Below are positions 7,034 to 16,741 of a stretch of DNA of 36,886 nucleotides, one piece after another. Source of the stretch: Acidovorax sp. (GTDB taxonomy: Bacteria > Pseudomonadota > Gammaproteobacteria > Burkholderiales > Burkholderiaceae_C); contig JAUXZO010000163.1 of the NCBI GenBank assembly GCA_030692685.1, positions 1 through 36,886 on the forward strand, written 5' to 3'. The number at the start of each line of letters is the position of its first letter. Within the stretch, counting starts at the first letter, position 1. The position numbers and the translations under genes were made by a program. The notes beneath the pieces were generated by a model. It had not been told where the DNA came from and ran no database searches. It saw nothing but the letters and a program-made list of their open reading frames with translations.

Positions 7034-7954
7034 TCAGTACCCGCGCCCGGGGTTCACCACGCCCGCCACCGCCTCGCCCTTTTGCAACGCGGCCATCTTG
7101 CGCGCGATCTGGGCAATGCTTTCTTCGCGCAGCGTGCGTGCCGAGGTGTGGGGGGTGACAGTGATGCGCGGGTGGTTCCAGAACGCATGGCCTGCAGGCA
7201 GGGGCTCGGTGCGGAACACGTCGAGCGTGGCACCCGCCACGTGGCCGCTGTCAATGAGCGCCAGCAGGTCTTCGTCCACCAGATGCGCCCCGCGCGCCAC
7301 GTTGATGACATAGGCGCCGGGCTGCAGGCGGCCCAGTGTGTCCTGGTTTATCACGTTGGCCGTGTCGGGGGTGAGCGGCAGCAGGTTGACCAACACTCGG
7401 CTGGCCGCCAGAAAGTCGTTGAACTGCTCTGCGCCGCTGAAGGCGCGCACGCCATCGACAGTCTTGGGGCTGCGGCTCCAGCCGTTGATGGGGAAGTCAA
7501 ACTGCGCCAGTGCCTTGGCCACGCGTTCACCCAGCACACCCAGGCCCATCACACCGATGGGAAAGTCGCTGCGCAGGCGCGGCTTGCGGTAGCCCCAGCG
7601 TCCGGCTGCCATGTCGGCTTCGTAGCCATCGAACTCGCGGAAATGGCGGATGACCGCATGGCATACATATTCGGCCATCTGCACGGCCATGCCTGCATCG
7701 TCGAGCCGCACCACCAGCGCATCGGAGGGCAAGCGCAGTTTGAGTAATGCGTCCACACCCGCCCCGATGTTGAACAAAGCCTTGAGGCCTGCTTGTTCGT
7801 CCATGAACTGCTGGGGTGGCGCCCAGACCACAGCGTAGTCTGCCTGCGGAGCGCCAGGTTGCCACACAGAAATTCCAGCGCCAGGCAATGCAGCGCTAAG
7901 GCCTTGGAGCCAGGGCTCGGCCTTGGTGTCGGTACAACAAAAGGTGATTTTCAT
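7034..7954 (-). CDS. ghrA: Glyoxylate/hydroxypyruvate reductase A-like 2-hydroxyacid dehydrogenase
   Basis: A 306-residue cytosolic NAD(P)H-dependent D-2-hydroxyacid dehydrogenase. GLGVLG (137-142) is the dinucleotide-binding loop. The catalytic set is visible: Arg221 in NVARGAHLVDED, Glu250 in VFRTEPLPAGHAFW and His269 in VTPHTSA. The N-terminal half (VVWAPP, NIGAGVDALL) resembles GhrA rather than the SerA group. It should reduce glyoxylate, hydroxypyruvate or a related 2-oxoacid. The start at 7954 gives the family N-terminus (MKITFCCTD); the open frame upstream is repeat and spacer DNA. It lies between MCC alpha and the DUF3592 gene. It has no obvious place in leucine catabolism, and its true substrate is unknown. 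Confidence 0.87.
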   Translation of the reverse strand: MKITFCCTDTKAEPWLQGLSAALPGAGISVWQPGAPQADYAVVWAPPQQFMDEQAGLKALFNIGAGVDALLKLRLPSDALVVRLDDAGMAVQMAEYVCHAVIRHFREFDGYEADMAAGRWGYRKPRLRSDFPIGVMGLGVLGERVAKALAQFDFPINGWSRSPKTVDGVRAFSGAEQFNDFLAASRVLVNLLPLTPDTANVINQDTLGRLQPGAYVINVARGAHLVDEDLLALIDSGHVAGATLDVFRTEPLPAGHAFWNHPRITVTPHTSARTLREESIAQIARKMAALQKGEAVAGVVNPGRGY

Positions 7955-8058
7955 GGCGTGCAAGGGTAACGGCATTGCACGCTTTTCGCTGTCACACAGT
8001 GCATCGCCCTGCCATTCGACCAGAGCCCATCGAAGGGCTGTCTGCAAACGTGCCTCGG

Positions 8059-8082
8059 CTTCGACAGGCTCAGCCCGAACGG
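8059..8082. repeat. Short dispersed repeat (CTTCGACAGGCTCAGCCCGAAC)
   Basis: This 24-bp stretch lies in the 174-bp gap between MCC alpha and the ghrA-like gene. The same motif (reverse: GTTCGGGCTGAGCCTGTCGAAG) is, from general knowledge, scattered between genes in many proteobacterial genomes. A degenerate related stretch (CCATCGAAGGGCT) lies just upstream near 8024-8040. Only one good copy is in this window, so the repeat identity rests on memory. Confidence 0.4.
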
Positions 8083-8128
8083 ATGGTGGTGTGGGACGCG
8101 TAACACTCAAGAACCAAGCGAGTTTCCA

Positions 8129-10156
8129 TCAAACCTTTTCAGCCACCACCAGCTTGAGCAGCTCGGCCCCCTCGGTCACCTGATCGCCGGGCGCGTAGAG
8201 CAGCTCTTGCACCACACCGTCGGCCGGTGCGGCGATGGTGTGCTCCATCTTCATCGCTTCCATCACCGCCAGGGGCTGGCCTTTGGTCACCGCGTCGCCC
8301 GCCTTCACAGCAAACGACACAACCTTGCCGGGCATGGGGGCTGTGAGGCGCCCGCCCTCGGCCGCTGCCTCGCCCGCGTGGGCGAGCAGGTCGATGGCCG
8401 TAATCTGCGTGGCGCCACGCGGGGTGAAGATGTGGTCCACCTCGCCCTGCGCGTACACAGCAGCGCGCGTGCGCTGGCCGGCAAACTGCAACTCGATGCC
8501 ATCGGCTTGTGGGGTGAACACCAGCGGTCCAGCCACCGCAGCGTCGCCCTCGCCCACCGCCAGGTGCAGACTGCCGCCGCGCTCGTAGGTCAGCCAGGCT
8601 TTGGCATGTGCGCCGCCAAATTCGAACTCGAAGCGGCGCTGCACCACGCCATGGGTGTGAAAACCATCACGGCGGCTGAACGGGTCTACGCCCTCATCGG
8701 CGCGCTCGCGCAGCAGCGTTTTCGCCACCGCAGCCGCAGCTGCCAACGGCAAGCCGACAGGCTCCTGGTGGAACAACACGGCCTGCTCGCGCGGGATCAG
8801 CGCTGTGTCGAGCTGGGCGTTGGTAAACGCATCGGTGCGGGCCACGCGCCGCAAAAACTGCACATTGGTCGCCAGGCCCACGATGTGGGTCTGGGCCAGG
8901 GCCTCGTCGAGCCGCGCCAGCGCCTGCGCGCGCGTGTCGCCGTGCACGATGAGCTTGGCCACCATGGAGTCATAGAAAGGGCTGATCGCATCGCCCTGGC
9001 GCACGCCAGAATCGACGCGCACCGCGCCCCGCTCGAACGTCACACACTCGGGCAGGCCGTAGACGTTGAGCGCGCCCGTGGCAGGCAGGAAGTTGTTGTC
9101 GGGGTTCTCGGCGCAGATACGCGCCTCGATGGCGTGGCCGGTGATGGAGAGCTCGTCCTGGCGCAGCGGCAGTGGCTCGCCCGAGGCGACGCGCAGTTGC
9201 CATTCCACCAGGTCCAGCCCGGTGATGGCTTCGGTCACGGGGTGCTCCACCTGCAGACGCGTGTTCATCTCCATGAAATAAAACTTCATGTCCTCGGGCT
9301 TGGCGTAGCCGCCAGGCTGCTCCACGATGAATTCCACCGTGCCTGCACCCACGTATTTCACGGCGCGAGCCGCGGCGACGGCGGCCTCGCCCATCTGCTG
9401 GCGCAGCGCGGGCGTCATGCCAGGGGCTGGCGCCTCTTCCAGCACCTTTTGGTGGCGGCGCTGCACCGAGCAGTCGCGCTCAAACAGGTACACGCAGTTG
9501 CCTTGGGTGTCGCCAAACACCTGGATCTCGATGTGGCGGGGGCGCAGCACGTATTTCTCGACCAGCACGGCGTCGTCGCCAAAGCTGTTGATCGCCTCGC
9601 GCTTGCACGACTCCAGCGCCGCAGCAAAGTCTTCACTCTTGTCCACTGCACGCATGCCCTTGCCGCCGCCACCCGCGCTGGCCTTGATGAGCACGGGGTA
9701 GCCAATGCGGTCGGCCTCGCGCTGCAGCAAGGCCGGGTCCTGGTCGCTACCGTGGTAGCCGGGCACCAGCGGCACACCGGCTTTTTCCATCAGTTGCTTG
9801 GACTCGGCCTTGAGCCCCATGTCCTTGATGGCAGACGGTGGGGGGCCGATGAAAACCAGACCGGCTTGGGCGCACGCTTTGGCGAAGTCTTCGTTTTCGC
9901 TGAGGAACCCATAGCCCGGGTGAATGGCCTGCGCGCCCGTGGCTTGGGCGGCCTCGATGATGCGTTCCCATCGCAGGTAGCTTTCCTTGGGCGCGCTGCC
10001 GCCGATGTGCACGGCCTCATCGCATACCGCCACATGTTTGGCGTTGGCGTCGGCGTCCGAATAGACAGCCACAGTCTTCACCCCAAGGCGGCGTGCAGTA
10101 GCTGCCACGCGGCAAGCAATCTCACCGCGATTGGCAATCAGGATCTTTTTAAACAT
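8129..10156 (-). CDS. liuD: Methylcrotonyl-CoA carboxylase alpha subunit (biotin carboxylase + BCCP)
   Basis: A 675-residue biotin-containing subunit that carboxylates biotin using ATP and bicarbonate for 3-methylcrotonyl-CoA carboxylase. The order is biotin carboxylase N-domain (MFKKILIANRGEIACRV), ATP-grasp domain with the Gly-rich loop SAGGGGKGMRAV (about 160-175) and the FMEMNTRLQVEHPVTE catalytic segment, a C-domain, a linker of about 150 residues, and a C-terminal biotinyl domain with MEAMKM (biotinylated Lys636). The start at 10156 has GGAGG 6-10 bases upstream and the exact family N-terminus. Pairing with the carboxyltransferase at 13244-14851 and with LiuC and HMG-CoA lyase makes MCC much more likely than geranyl-CoA or acetyl-CoA carboxylase. 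The upstream 115 bp contains a relic of a second biotin-carboxylase start. Confidence 0.95.
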   Translation of the reverse strand: MFKKILIANRGEIACRVAATARRLGVKTVAVYSDADANAKHVAVCDEAVHIGGSAPKESYLRWERIIEAAQATGAQAIHPGYGFLSENEDFAKACAQAGLVFIGPPPSAIKDMGLKAESKQLMEKAGVPLVPGYHGSDQDPALLQREADRIGYPVLIKASAGGGGKGMRAVDKSEDFAAALESCKREAINSFGDDAVLVEKYVLRPRHIEIQVFGDTQGNCVYLFERDCSVQRRHQKVLEEAPAPGMTPALRQQMGEAAVAAARAVKYVGAGTVEFIVEQPGGYAKPEDMKFYFMEMNTRLQVEHPVTEAITGLDLVEWQLRVASGEPLPLRQDELSITGHAIEARICAENPDNNFLPATGALNVYGLPECVTFERGAVRVDSGVRQGDAISPFYDSMVAKLIVHGDTRAQALARLDEALAQTHIVGLATNVQFLRRVARTDAFTNAQLDTALIPREQAVLFHQEPVGLPLAAAAAVAKTLLRERADEGVDPFSRRDGFHTHGVVQRRFEFEFGGAHAKAWLTYERGGSLHLAVGEGDAAVAGPLVFTPQADGIELQFAGQRTRAAVYAQGEVDHIFTPRGATQITAIDLLAHAGEAAAEGGRLTAPMPGKVVSFAVKAGDAVTKGQPLAVMEAMKMEHTIAAPADGVVQELLYAPGDQVTEGAELLKLVVAEKV

Positions 10157-10271
10157 GGCGCCCTCCTGCGGCGAGATCGCCTGCGCACGCTGCGCGTGCC
10201 AAGCAATTTGAAGAAACATCCGCGGCGCGGCTGTTTTCACCCCGGTTTGCGATCAGAATTTTTGTCAACAT
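10149..10271 (-). pseudogene. 40-codon upstream ORF duplicating a biotin carboxylase N-terminus
   Basis: Directly after the DUF4126 stop (TAA at 10274-10272), an ATG at 10271 opens a frame reading MLTKILIANRGENSR. Its first 12 residues copy the biotin-carboxylase start (M-KILIANRGE) of MCC alpha. GGAG sits 8 bases upstream. The frame then departs from the family and stops with TAA at 10151-10149, overlapping the MCC alpha ATG at 10156. The most likely reading is a truncated relic of a duplicated or displaced MCC alpha start. It might still be translated and coupled to MCC alpha. It is too short to be an enzyme. Confidence 0.6.
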
Positions 10272-10991
10272 TTAAGCCACTCCAGGGGAGCCAGAAAAGA
10301 AAGAGGAAAGGCGCCGGACCACGGCGCGCAGAAACTTGAACAGCACCACCAGCAGCAGCACCGAAACGGCCACCATCACCACCAGCGCGATGCCGAACGC
10401 CACCGGGTGCTGCGTGGCCAGCCACACCACCGCCACCACCAGGCCGTCCTCCAGGAACGACAGGCCCCAGTTCGAAAAAGGCTCGGGCGAAGTGTTGACC
10501 GCAGCCCGCGTGGTCATCTTGGTGGCCATGGATGTGGCAGCCAGCGAGCCCCCGAGCAAGCCCGCGATGACGCCCATGGTGGCGTTGTCCGCGCCAAACA
10601 CCCCGGCGGCCAGCAGGGCCCCACCGGGCACACGAATGACGGTGTGCACGGCATCCCAGGCGCTGTCGATAAAAGGCACCTTGTCGGCAAAAAACTCAAC
10701 CAGCATCAAGCCGCCCGCCACCGCCAGCACCAGCGGGTTTTGCAGCACGTGCAAACCAGCAGGCAGCGCCAGCCATCCGCCAGCGCCCATCAGGCCGACG
10801 ATGAACACCACGGCATACAGGCGAAAGCCGCTGGCCCAGCCCAGTGCCGCCGCCAGGGCCAGCAGGCTGGGCATGTCGAGCTTTTGGGTCACCTCGGCCA
10901 TGCTACCCGCCACGTCACGCGCGGTGCCTGCGTCTACGTGCAGGCCCACGGTATGCAACCACTGAACGATGTGTAGCCAGAGGGCGTCCAT
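10272..10991 (-). CDS. DUF4126 family integral membrane protein
   Basis: A 239-residue membrane protein. After a short N-terminal stretch, LLALAAALGWASGFRLYAVVFIVGLM opens the family core, followed by further hydrophobic segments around residues 80-100, 120-155 (GALLAAGVFGADNATMGVIAGLLGG, Gly-rich) and 185-225. This matches DUF4126, whose function is unknown. Met40 is a possible alternative start because the conserved part begins there and the start at 10991 has no strong ribosome site. It lies between liuC (23 bp) and MCC alpha, inside the leucine-catabolism operon. No role in that pathway is known. Confidence 0.82.
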   Translation of the reverse strand: MDALWLHIVQWLHTVGLHVDAGTARDVAGSMAEVTQKLDMPSLLALAAALGWASGFRLYAVVFIVGLMGAGGWLALPAGLHVLQNPLVLAVAGGLMLVEFFADKVPFIDSAWDAVHTVIRVPGGALLAAGVFGADNATMGVIAGLLGGSLAATSMATKMTTRAAVNTSPEPFSNWGLSFLEDGLVVAVVWLATQHPVAFGIALVVMVAVSVLLLVVLFKFLRAVVRRLSSFFSGSPGVA

Positions 10992-11014
10992 GGGGGATCT
11001 TTATGTGCGTTGCA

Positions 11015-11800
11015 TCACACCGACAACCAGGCCGGTTTGCGCTTGTTGAGAAAAGACTGGACGCCCTCTTTGCCTTCGCTGCTGGCACGTATCTCGGCAA
11101 TTCCATCGACCGTGGCGGCGATCAGGCCCGCATTGATTTCGCGTTCAGCCACATCCATCACCAACTTCTTGCAAGCGCGCACGGCATTCGGGCTGGCGCT
11201 GGTCAGGGCTTTGAGCAGTTCATCGACCTTTGCATCGAGCTGGTCGACCGCCACCGCTTCGTGCACAAAGCCAATGCGCAATGCCTCGGCAGCGCCAAAA
11301 CGCTCTGCGGTGAGGAAGTAGCGGTGCGCGGCCCGCGCGCCCATGGCGCGGATCACGTAGGGGCTAATGGTGGCGGGGATGAGCCCCAACTTCACCTCGC
11401 TAAGGCAAAAGCCCGCCGAGTCCACCGCCACAGCCATGTCGCACGCGGCCACCAGGCCCATGCCACCGGCGTACACGTCGCCCTGCACGCGGGCGATGGT
11501 TGGCTTGGGGCATTCGTAGATCACACGCAGCATCTCGGCCAGCTTGCCCGCATCGGCGATGTTCTCGGCGTGCGTGTAGTCGGCCATGCGGCGCATCCAG
11601 TGAAGGTTGGCGCCCGCGCAGAACGCCGGGCCCTCGGCCGCCAGCACCACGGCGCGTACATCGGCGCGGCTGCCCACGTCTGTGAACGCGGCGGTGATCT
11701 CGGCAATGACTTCATCGCTGAAGGCGTTGCGGATTTCGGGCTGTGTGAGCGTGATGCGCGCGACGGCGCCGGATTGGGTGATGGACAGGTTCTGGCTCAT
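11015..11800 (-). CDS. liuC: Methylglutaconyl-CoA hydratase (enoyl-CoA hydratase family)
   Basis: A 261-residue crotonase-fold enzyme. The oxyanion-hole segments are visible as FCAGANLHWM (about 60-70) and GDVYAGGMGLVAACD (about 107-121). CLSEVKLGLIPATISPYV (about 132-149) carries the catalytic Glu position, and the C-terminal SSEGKEGVQSFLNKRKPAW is typical of AUH/LiuC-like hydratases. In context it adds water to 3-methylglutaconyl-CoA made by MCC, giving HMG-CoA for the lyase at 5541-6449. Its start overlaps the stop of the DinB-like gene by 4 bases (ATGA), so it is translated in a coupled block with the two genes before it. Confidence 0.93.
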   Translation of the reverse strand: MSQNLSITQSGAVARITLTQPEIRNAFSDEVIAEITAAFTDVGSRADVRAVVLAAEGPAFCAGANLHWMRRMADYTHAENIADAGKLAEMLRVIYECPKPTIARVQGDVYAGGMGLVAACDMAVAVDSAGFCLSEVKLGLIPATISPYVIRAMGARAAHRYFLTAERFGAAEALRIGFVHEAVAVDQLDAKVDELLKALTSASPNAVRACKKLVMDVAEREINAGLIAATVDGIAEIRASSEGKEGVQSFLNKRKPAWLSV

Positions 11801-12306
11801 GGCTGTGTCGGGTTTTGCAGAAAGTAGACGAGGTCCAGCTCAGGACATGGCTGGCCCAGCGCGGTCAATGCGGCGGTGATCTGGCCCCGGTGGTGTGTGC
11901 CATGGTTAAACACATGCGCCAGCGTGGCGGCAAACGGCAACGATGCGGCCGTGCCACGCATCGTGGTGTAGTCAAGCGTGCCGTCCCAGCGGTCCGGGGC
12001 GAAAGACCCGATCAGCGGCGCCCATCGGGCTGCCCCATCGCGCAGGCGGGCGTCGAGCCGGGTGCGGTCCGGCTCCAGTTCGGCATCCAGTGCCACCTTG
12101 GGCGATGTGCCCTCGGCGAACCGCACAAACCACAGGTGGTGCTCACCCACCAGCAAGTGGTTGAGCGTGCCGTGAATGCTTTTGAAGAACAGCCCCGCGT
12201 CGCGCCGGTAGCCTGCCTCAGGAACGGCCCCTACGGCATCCAGCAGGCGCACCATGGCCCACTGGTTGTAGCGAGCCAGCTGGCTGAAGTACTGCGTGGG
12301 GTTCAT
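11797..12306 (-). CDS. DinB family protein
   Basis: A 169-residue four-helix-bundle protein of the DinB/YfiT-like superfamily. It begins YFSQLARYNQWAMVRLLDAV, the usual N-terminal helix. The three His positions of the putative metal site are recognisable in HGTLNHLLVGE (about 45-55) and HGTHHRGQITAALT (about 136-149). Superfamily members include thiol-dependent transferases and isomerases (maleylpyruvate isomerase, bacillithiol transferases), but most are uncharacterised. It is locked between a dienelactone-hydrolase-like gene and liuC by two 4-bp ATGA overlaps, so all three are probably translated together. This makes an accessory role in the pathway worth testing. Confidence 0.9.
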   Translation of the reverse strand: MNPTQYFSQLARYNQWAMVRLLDAVGAVPEAGYRRDAGLFFKSIHGTLNHLLVGEHHLWFVRFAEGTSPKVALDAELEPDRTRLDARLRDGAARWAPLIGSFAPDRWDGTLDYTTMRGTAASLPFAATLAHVFNHGTHHRGQITAALTALGQPCPELDLVYFLQNPTQP

Positions 12307-13220
12307 GGCGCCGCCCCGGTGCCCAGCACTCGGCTCCAGAACGATTGCAGGGCCGCCAGAGACTGGGTGCGCGCCTGCGGATTGCCCCCCTGGTGCACGC
12401 CACCTGCCGATGTGCCGTTGGGGACGTCGTCACGCAGGCGCACCGGGGCCGCGCCGTCAAAGCCGTGGTAGCTGCCTTCGTACACATGCACCGTCACATC
12501 GCTGCCTGCACGCGCCTTTAGCGTGGCGGCCCAGTCCACGCAGGGCTGGGCGGGGGTCCAGTCGTCCAGCGCCCCCAGCTGCATGAGCAGCGGCACGCCT
12601 TCGACCACTGCTTGCCGTTTGAGCAAGGGACCGCAGCCCGGGTAGAAAACGGCCGCCCCCGCAAGCGCAGGCTCCCCCGCCCGAGGATGGGTGCGGCGTT
12701 GCTCCAACAAGTTCAGCGTGGTGGTGCCGCCATTGGACCAGCCCATGACACCAATGCGCCGGGCGTCGACCCCCGGCTGAGCGGCCAGCCACGCCAGGGC
12801 AACGCGGGCATCCTGCACGCGGTCGCTGACGCCCACGGTGCGATCGCTGTAACGGGTCTGGCAAACGTCTCGCAGCCCGCGCGAGCCAAAACTGTCGGGC
12901 ATCAGCACGGCATAGCCTGCAGCGTGCAGGGTCTGGGCCGTTTCACGGTAGCGCGACGACAGCGCACCGCCCTTCGCGTACAGGCCGCCGCAACCATGCA
13001 GGGCCAGGACAGCGGGCCGGGAAGGCAGGGCAGTCTGCCCTGGGGTTACCGCTGCAGGCAACCAGTGGGCACGCAGCACAGTGCCCGAAGCCAGCCCAAG
13101 CTCCACCTGCTGGAGGTCTGGTGCGGCGTGCGCCACCGCCGCGCCGAGCACGGCAGCAGCGGACAACAGCATGCGCTGAAAGTTTCGAAAAACCTGAAGC
13201 TGGCAAGTAGGTATGGACAT
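12303..13220 (-). CDS. Dienelactone hydrolase-like alpha/beta hydrolase, exported
   Basis: A 305-residue alpha/beta hydrolase with an N-terminal signal peptide (hydrophobic MLLSAAAVLGAAVAHA ending near residue 32), so it is probably periplasmic. LALHGCGGLY (about 72-81) is the oxyanion region, GWSNGG (160-165) carries nucleophile Ser162, GALDDWTPA supplies the likely Asp, and SYHGFDG the likely His. This fits the dienelactone hydrolase (DLH) family, which also includes many esterases of unknown substrate. It overlaps the DinB-like gene by 4 bp and follows MCC beta by 23 bp. An exported hydrolase inside a cytosolic CoA pathway operon is odd; it might release a branched-chain acid from an ester, but that is only a guess. 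Confidence 0.85.
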   Translation of the reverse strand: MSIPTCQLQVFRNFQRMLLSAAAVLGAAVAHAAPDLQQVELGLASGTVLRAHWLPAAVTPGQTALPSRPAVLALHGCGGLYAKGGALSSRYRETAQTLHAAGYAVLMPDSFGSRGLRDVCQTRYSDRTVGVSDRVQDARVALAWLAAQPGVDARRIGVMGWSNGGTTTLNLLEQRRTHPRAGEPALAGAAVFYPGCGPLLKRQAVVEGVPLLMQLGALDDWTPAQPCVDWAATLKARAGSDVTVHVYEGSYHGFDGAAPVRLRDDVPNGTSAGGVHQGGNPQARTQSLAALQSFWSRVLGTGAAP

Positions 13221-13243
13221 TGCGTTGCGGCGGGTTCAGGTCG

Positions 13244-14851
13244 TCACATGCGGAACAGGCCGAACTTGGTGTCTTCAATGGGTGCGTTGCGCGTGGCGGC
13301 CAGGCCCAGCGCCAGCACACGGCGGGTGTCGGCCGGGTCGATCACGCCGTCGTCCCACAGGCGGGCGGTGGCGTAGTAAGGGTGGCCCTGGTCTTCGTAC
13401 TGGCGGCGGATGGGGGCCTTGAAGGCTTCTTCTTCCTCCATGCTCCATTGCCCGCCTTTGCTTTCGATGCCGTCGCGCTTGACGGTGGCCAGCACGCCCG
13501 CAGCCTGGTCGCCGCCCATCACGCTGATGCGCGCGTTGGGCCACATCCACAAGAAACGGGGCGAGTACGCCCGGCCGCACATGCCGTAGTTGCCCGCGCC
13601 AAAGCTGCCGCCGATGATGATGGTGAACTTGGGCACCGCCGCCGTGGCCACGGCCGTCACCATCTTGGCGCCATTGCGGGCGATGCCTTCGTTCTCGTAC
13701 TTGCGGCCGACCATGAAGCCGGTGATGTTCTGCAGGAAGACGAGCGGTATCTTGCGCTGGCAGCACAGCTCGATGAAGTGCGCGCCCTTCAGAGCCGACT
13801 CACTGAACAAAATGCCGTTGTTGGCGATGATGCCGACCATCATCCCTTCGATGCGCGCAAAGCCCGTGACCAGCGTGGTGCCGTAGCGCGATTTGAATTC
13901 GTCGAACTCGCTGCCATCGACGATGCGGGCAATGATCTCGCGCACGTCAAACGGCTTGCGTGTGTCCACCGGGATCACGCCGTACAACTCTTCTGCTCCG
14001 AATTTAGGAGCTACTGGCGCTTGATCAGCAAGCGCTAGAGCCTTGTTTTTATTCAAATTGCGCACGGCATTGCGCGCCAACTGCAGTGCGTGCATGTCGT
14101 TTTGCGCCAGGTGGTCGGCCACGCCCGACAGGCGCGTGTGCACGTCGCCACCGCCCAGGTCTTCGGCCGTCACCACCTCGCCCGTGGCGGCCTTGACCAG
14201 CGGCGGGCCGCCCAGAAAGATGGTGCCCTGGTTCTTCACGATGATGGATTCGTCGCTCATCGCTGGCACATAGGCGCCCCCGGCCGTGCAGCTGCCCATG
14301 ACCACGGCGATCTGCGCAATGCCCATGGCGCTCATGTTGGCCTGGTTGAAGAAGATGCGGCCAAAGTGGTCGCGGTCCGGGAAGACCTCGTCCTGGTTGG
14401 GCAGGTTGGCGCCGCCGGAGTCCACCAGATAGATGCACGGCAGGTGGTTTTGCTGCGCCACTTCCTGCGCGCGCAGGTGCTTTTTGACGGTGAGCGGGTA
14501 GTAGGTGCCGCCTTTCACCGTAGCGTCGTTGCACACGACCATGCAATCCACACCGCTCACGCGGCCAATGCCCGCGATGAGCCCCGAGGACGGCGCATCA
14601 TTGTTGTACATGTTGAGCGCGGCCAGGGGCGCGAGTTCGAGGAACGGCGTGCCGGGGTCCAGCAGCATCTGCACGCGCTCGCGCGGCAGCAGCTTGCCAC
14701 GGGCCACATGTTTGGCGCGTGCGGCATCGCCGCCGCCCTGGGCCACCTTGTCGAGCTGGGCGCGCAGGTCATCGACCAGCGTGCGCATCGCAGCGGCGTT
14801 GGCCAGAAAGTCCGCCGAGCGGGCGTTGAGTTGGGTGTCGAGAATGGTCAT
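13244..14851 (-). CDS. liuB: Methylcrotonyl-CoA carboxylase beta subunit (carboxyltransferase)
   Basis: A 535-residue carboxyltransferase that moves CO2 from biotin on MCC alpha to 3-methylcrotonyl-CoA. It starts at ATG 14851 and shows both crotonase-like halves: the N-half with [30 protein letters not shown] and [13 protein letters not shown], and the C-half with [34 protein letters not shown] and [20 protein letters not shown]. The GANLPNQ and GKYE-type segments match MCC beta better than propionyl- or acetyl-CoA types. Residues about 264-286, between the halves, are encoded by a palindromic repeat (copy R2) yet the frame stays open. The gene follows the acyl-CoA synthetase by 19 bp. Confidence 0.96.
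   Translation of the reverse strand: MTILDTQLNARSADFLANAAAMRTLVDDLRAQLDKVAQGGGDAARAKHVARGKLLPRERVQMLLDPGTPFLELAPLAALNMYNNDAPSSGLIAGIGRVSGVDCMVVCNDATVKGGTYYPLTVKKHLRAQEVAQQNHLPCIYLVDSGGANLPNQDEVFPDRDHFGRIFFNQANMSAMGIAQIAVVMGSCTAGGAYVPAMSDESIIVKNQGTIFLGGPPLVKAATGEVVTAEDLGGGDVHTRLSGVADHLAQNDMHALQLARNAVRNLNKNKALALADQAPVAPKFGAEELYGVIPVDTRKPFDVREIIARIVDGSEFDEFKSRYGTTLVTGFARIEGMMVGIIANNGILFSESALKGAHFIELCCQRKIPLVFLQNITGFMVGRKYENEGIARNGAKMVTAVATAAVPKFTIIIGGSFGAGNYGMCGRAYSPRFLWMWPNARISVMGGDQAAGVLATVKRDGIESKGGQWSMEEEEAFKAPIRRQYEDQGHPYYATARLWDDGVIDPADTRRVLALGLAATRNAPIEDTKFGLFRM
13994..14060 (-). repeat. AGCGCTT palindromic repeat, copy R2, inside the MCC beta gene
   Basis: On the minus strand it reads CAATTTGAATAAAAACAAGG, then CTCTAGCGCTTGCTGATCAAGCGCCAGTAGC, ending AAATTCGGAGCA. 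It aligns along its length with the intergenic copies at 22029-22095, 30539-30611 and 32567-32637. It encodes the residues from [18 protein letters not shown] to KFGAEE in the linker between the two halves of MCC beta. The local composition is AT-richer than the gene around it. Confidence 0.78.
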
Positions 14852-14870
14852 GCTGTAGTGCTTCTTTGTT

Positions 14871-16601
<1,731 letters not shown>

Positions 16602-16693
16602 GGGTCTTTGTCTCCTGGGTCACTTTGCCCCGCCCTCCCTGCGCAGAGCGAGGGGGCGATCGGTAAGCATAGAAGCCTGCATCCTCGTCGGGT

Positions 16694-16720
16694 TGCCACA
16701 AAGGTTGCAAATCGTGCCAC
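16694..16720. promoter_or_regulatory. Two TGCCAC half-sites 21 bp apart between the AraC gene and the liu operon
   Basis: TGCCAC occurs at 16694-16699 and 16715-16720 in the same orientation, exactly two helical turns apart. AraC-family activators typically bind direct repeats on one face of DNA about 21 bp apart. The pair lies in the 140-bp divergent region, 93-119 bp from the acyl-CoA synthetase start and 22 bp before the GTG of the AraC gene. An overlapping inverted pair, GTGCC-N8-GGCAC (16714-16731), is also present. It is a candidate operator; no clear promoter boxes were identified. Confidence 0.4.
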
Positions 16721-16741
16721 GGCTGCGGCACACTCTGCAGG

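Noticed and set aside
8207..10339. A 710-codon plus-strand frame opposite MCC alpha
   Set aside because: It is a GC-rich shadow frame of the biotin carboxylase gene; its translation is His/Gln/Arg-rich without any motif.
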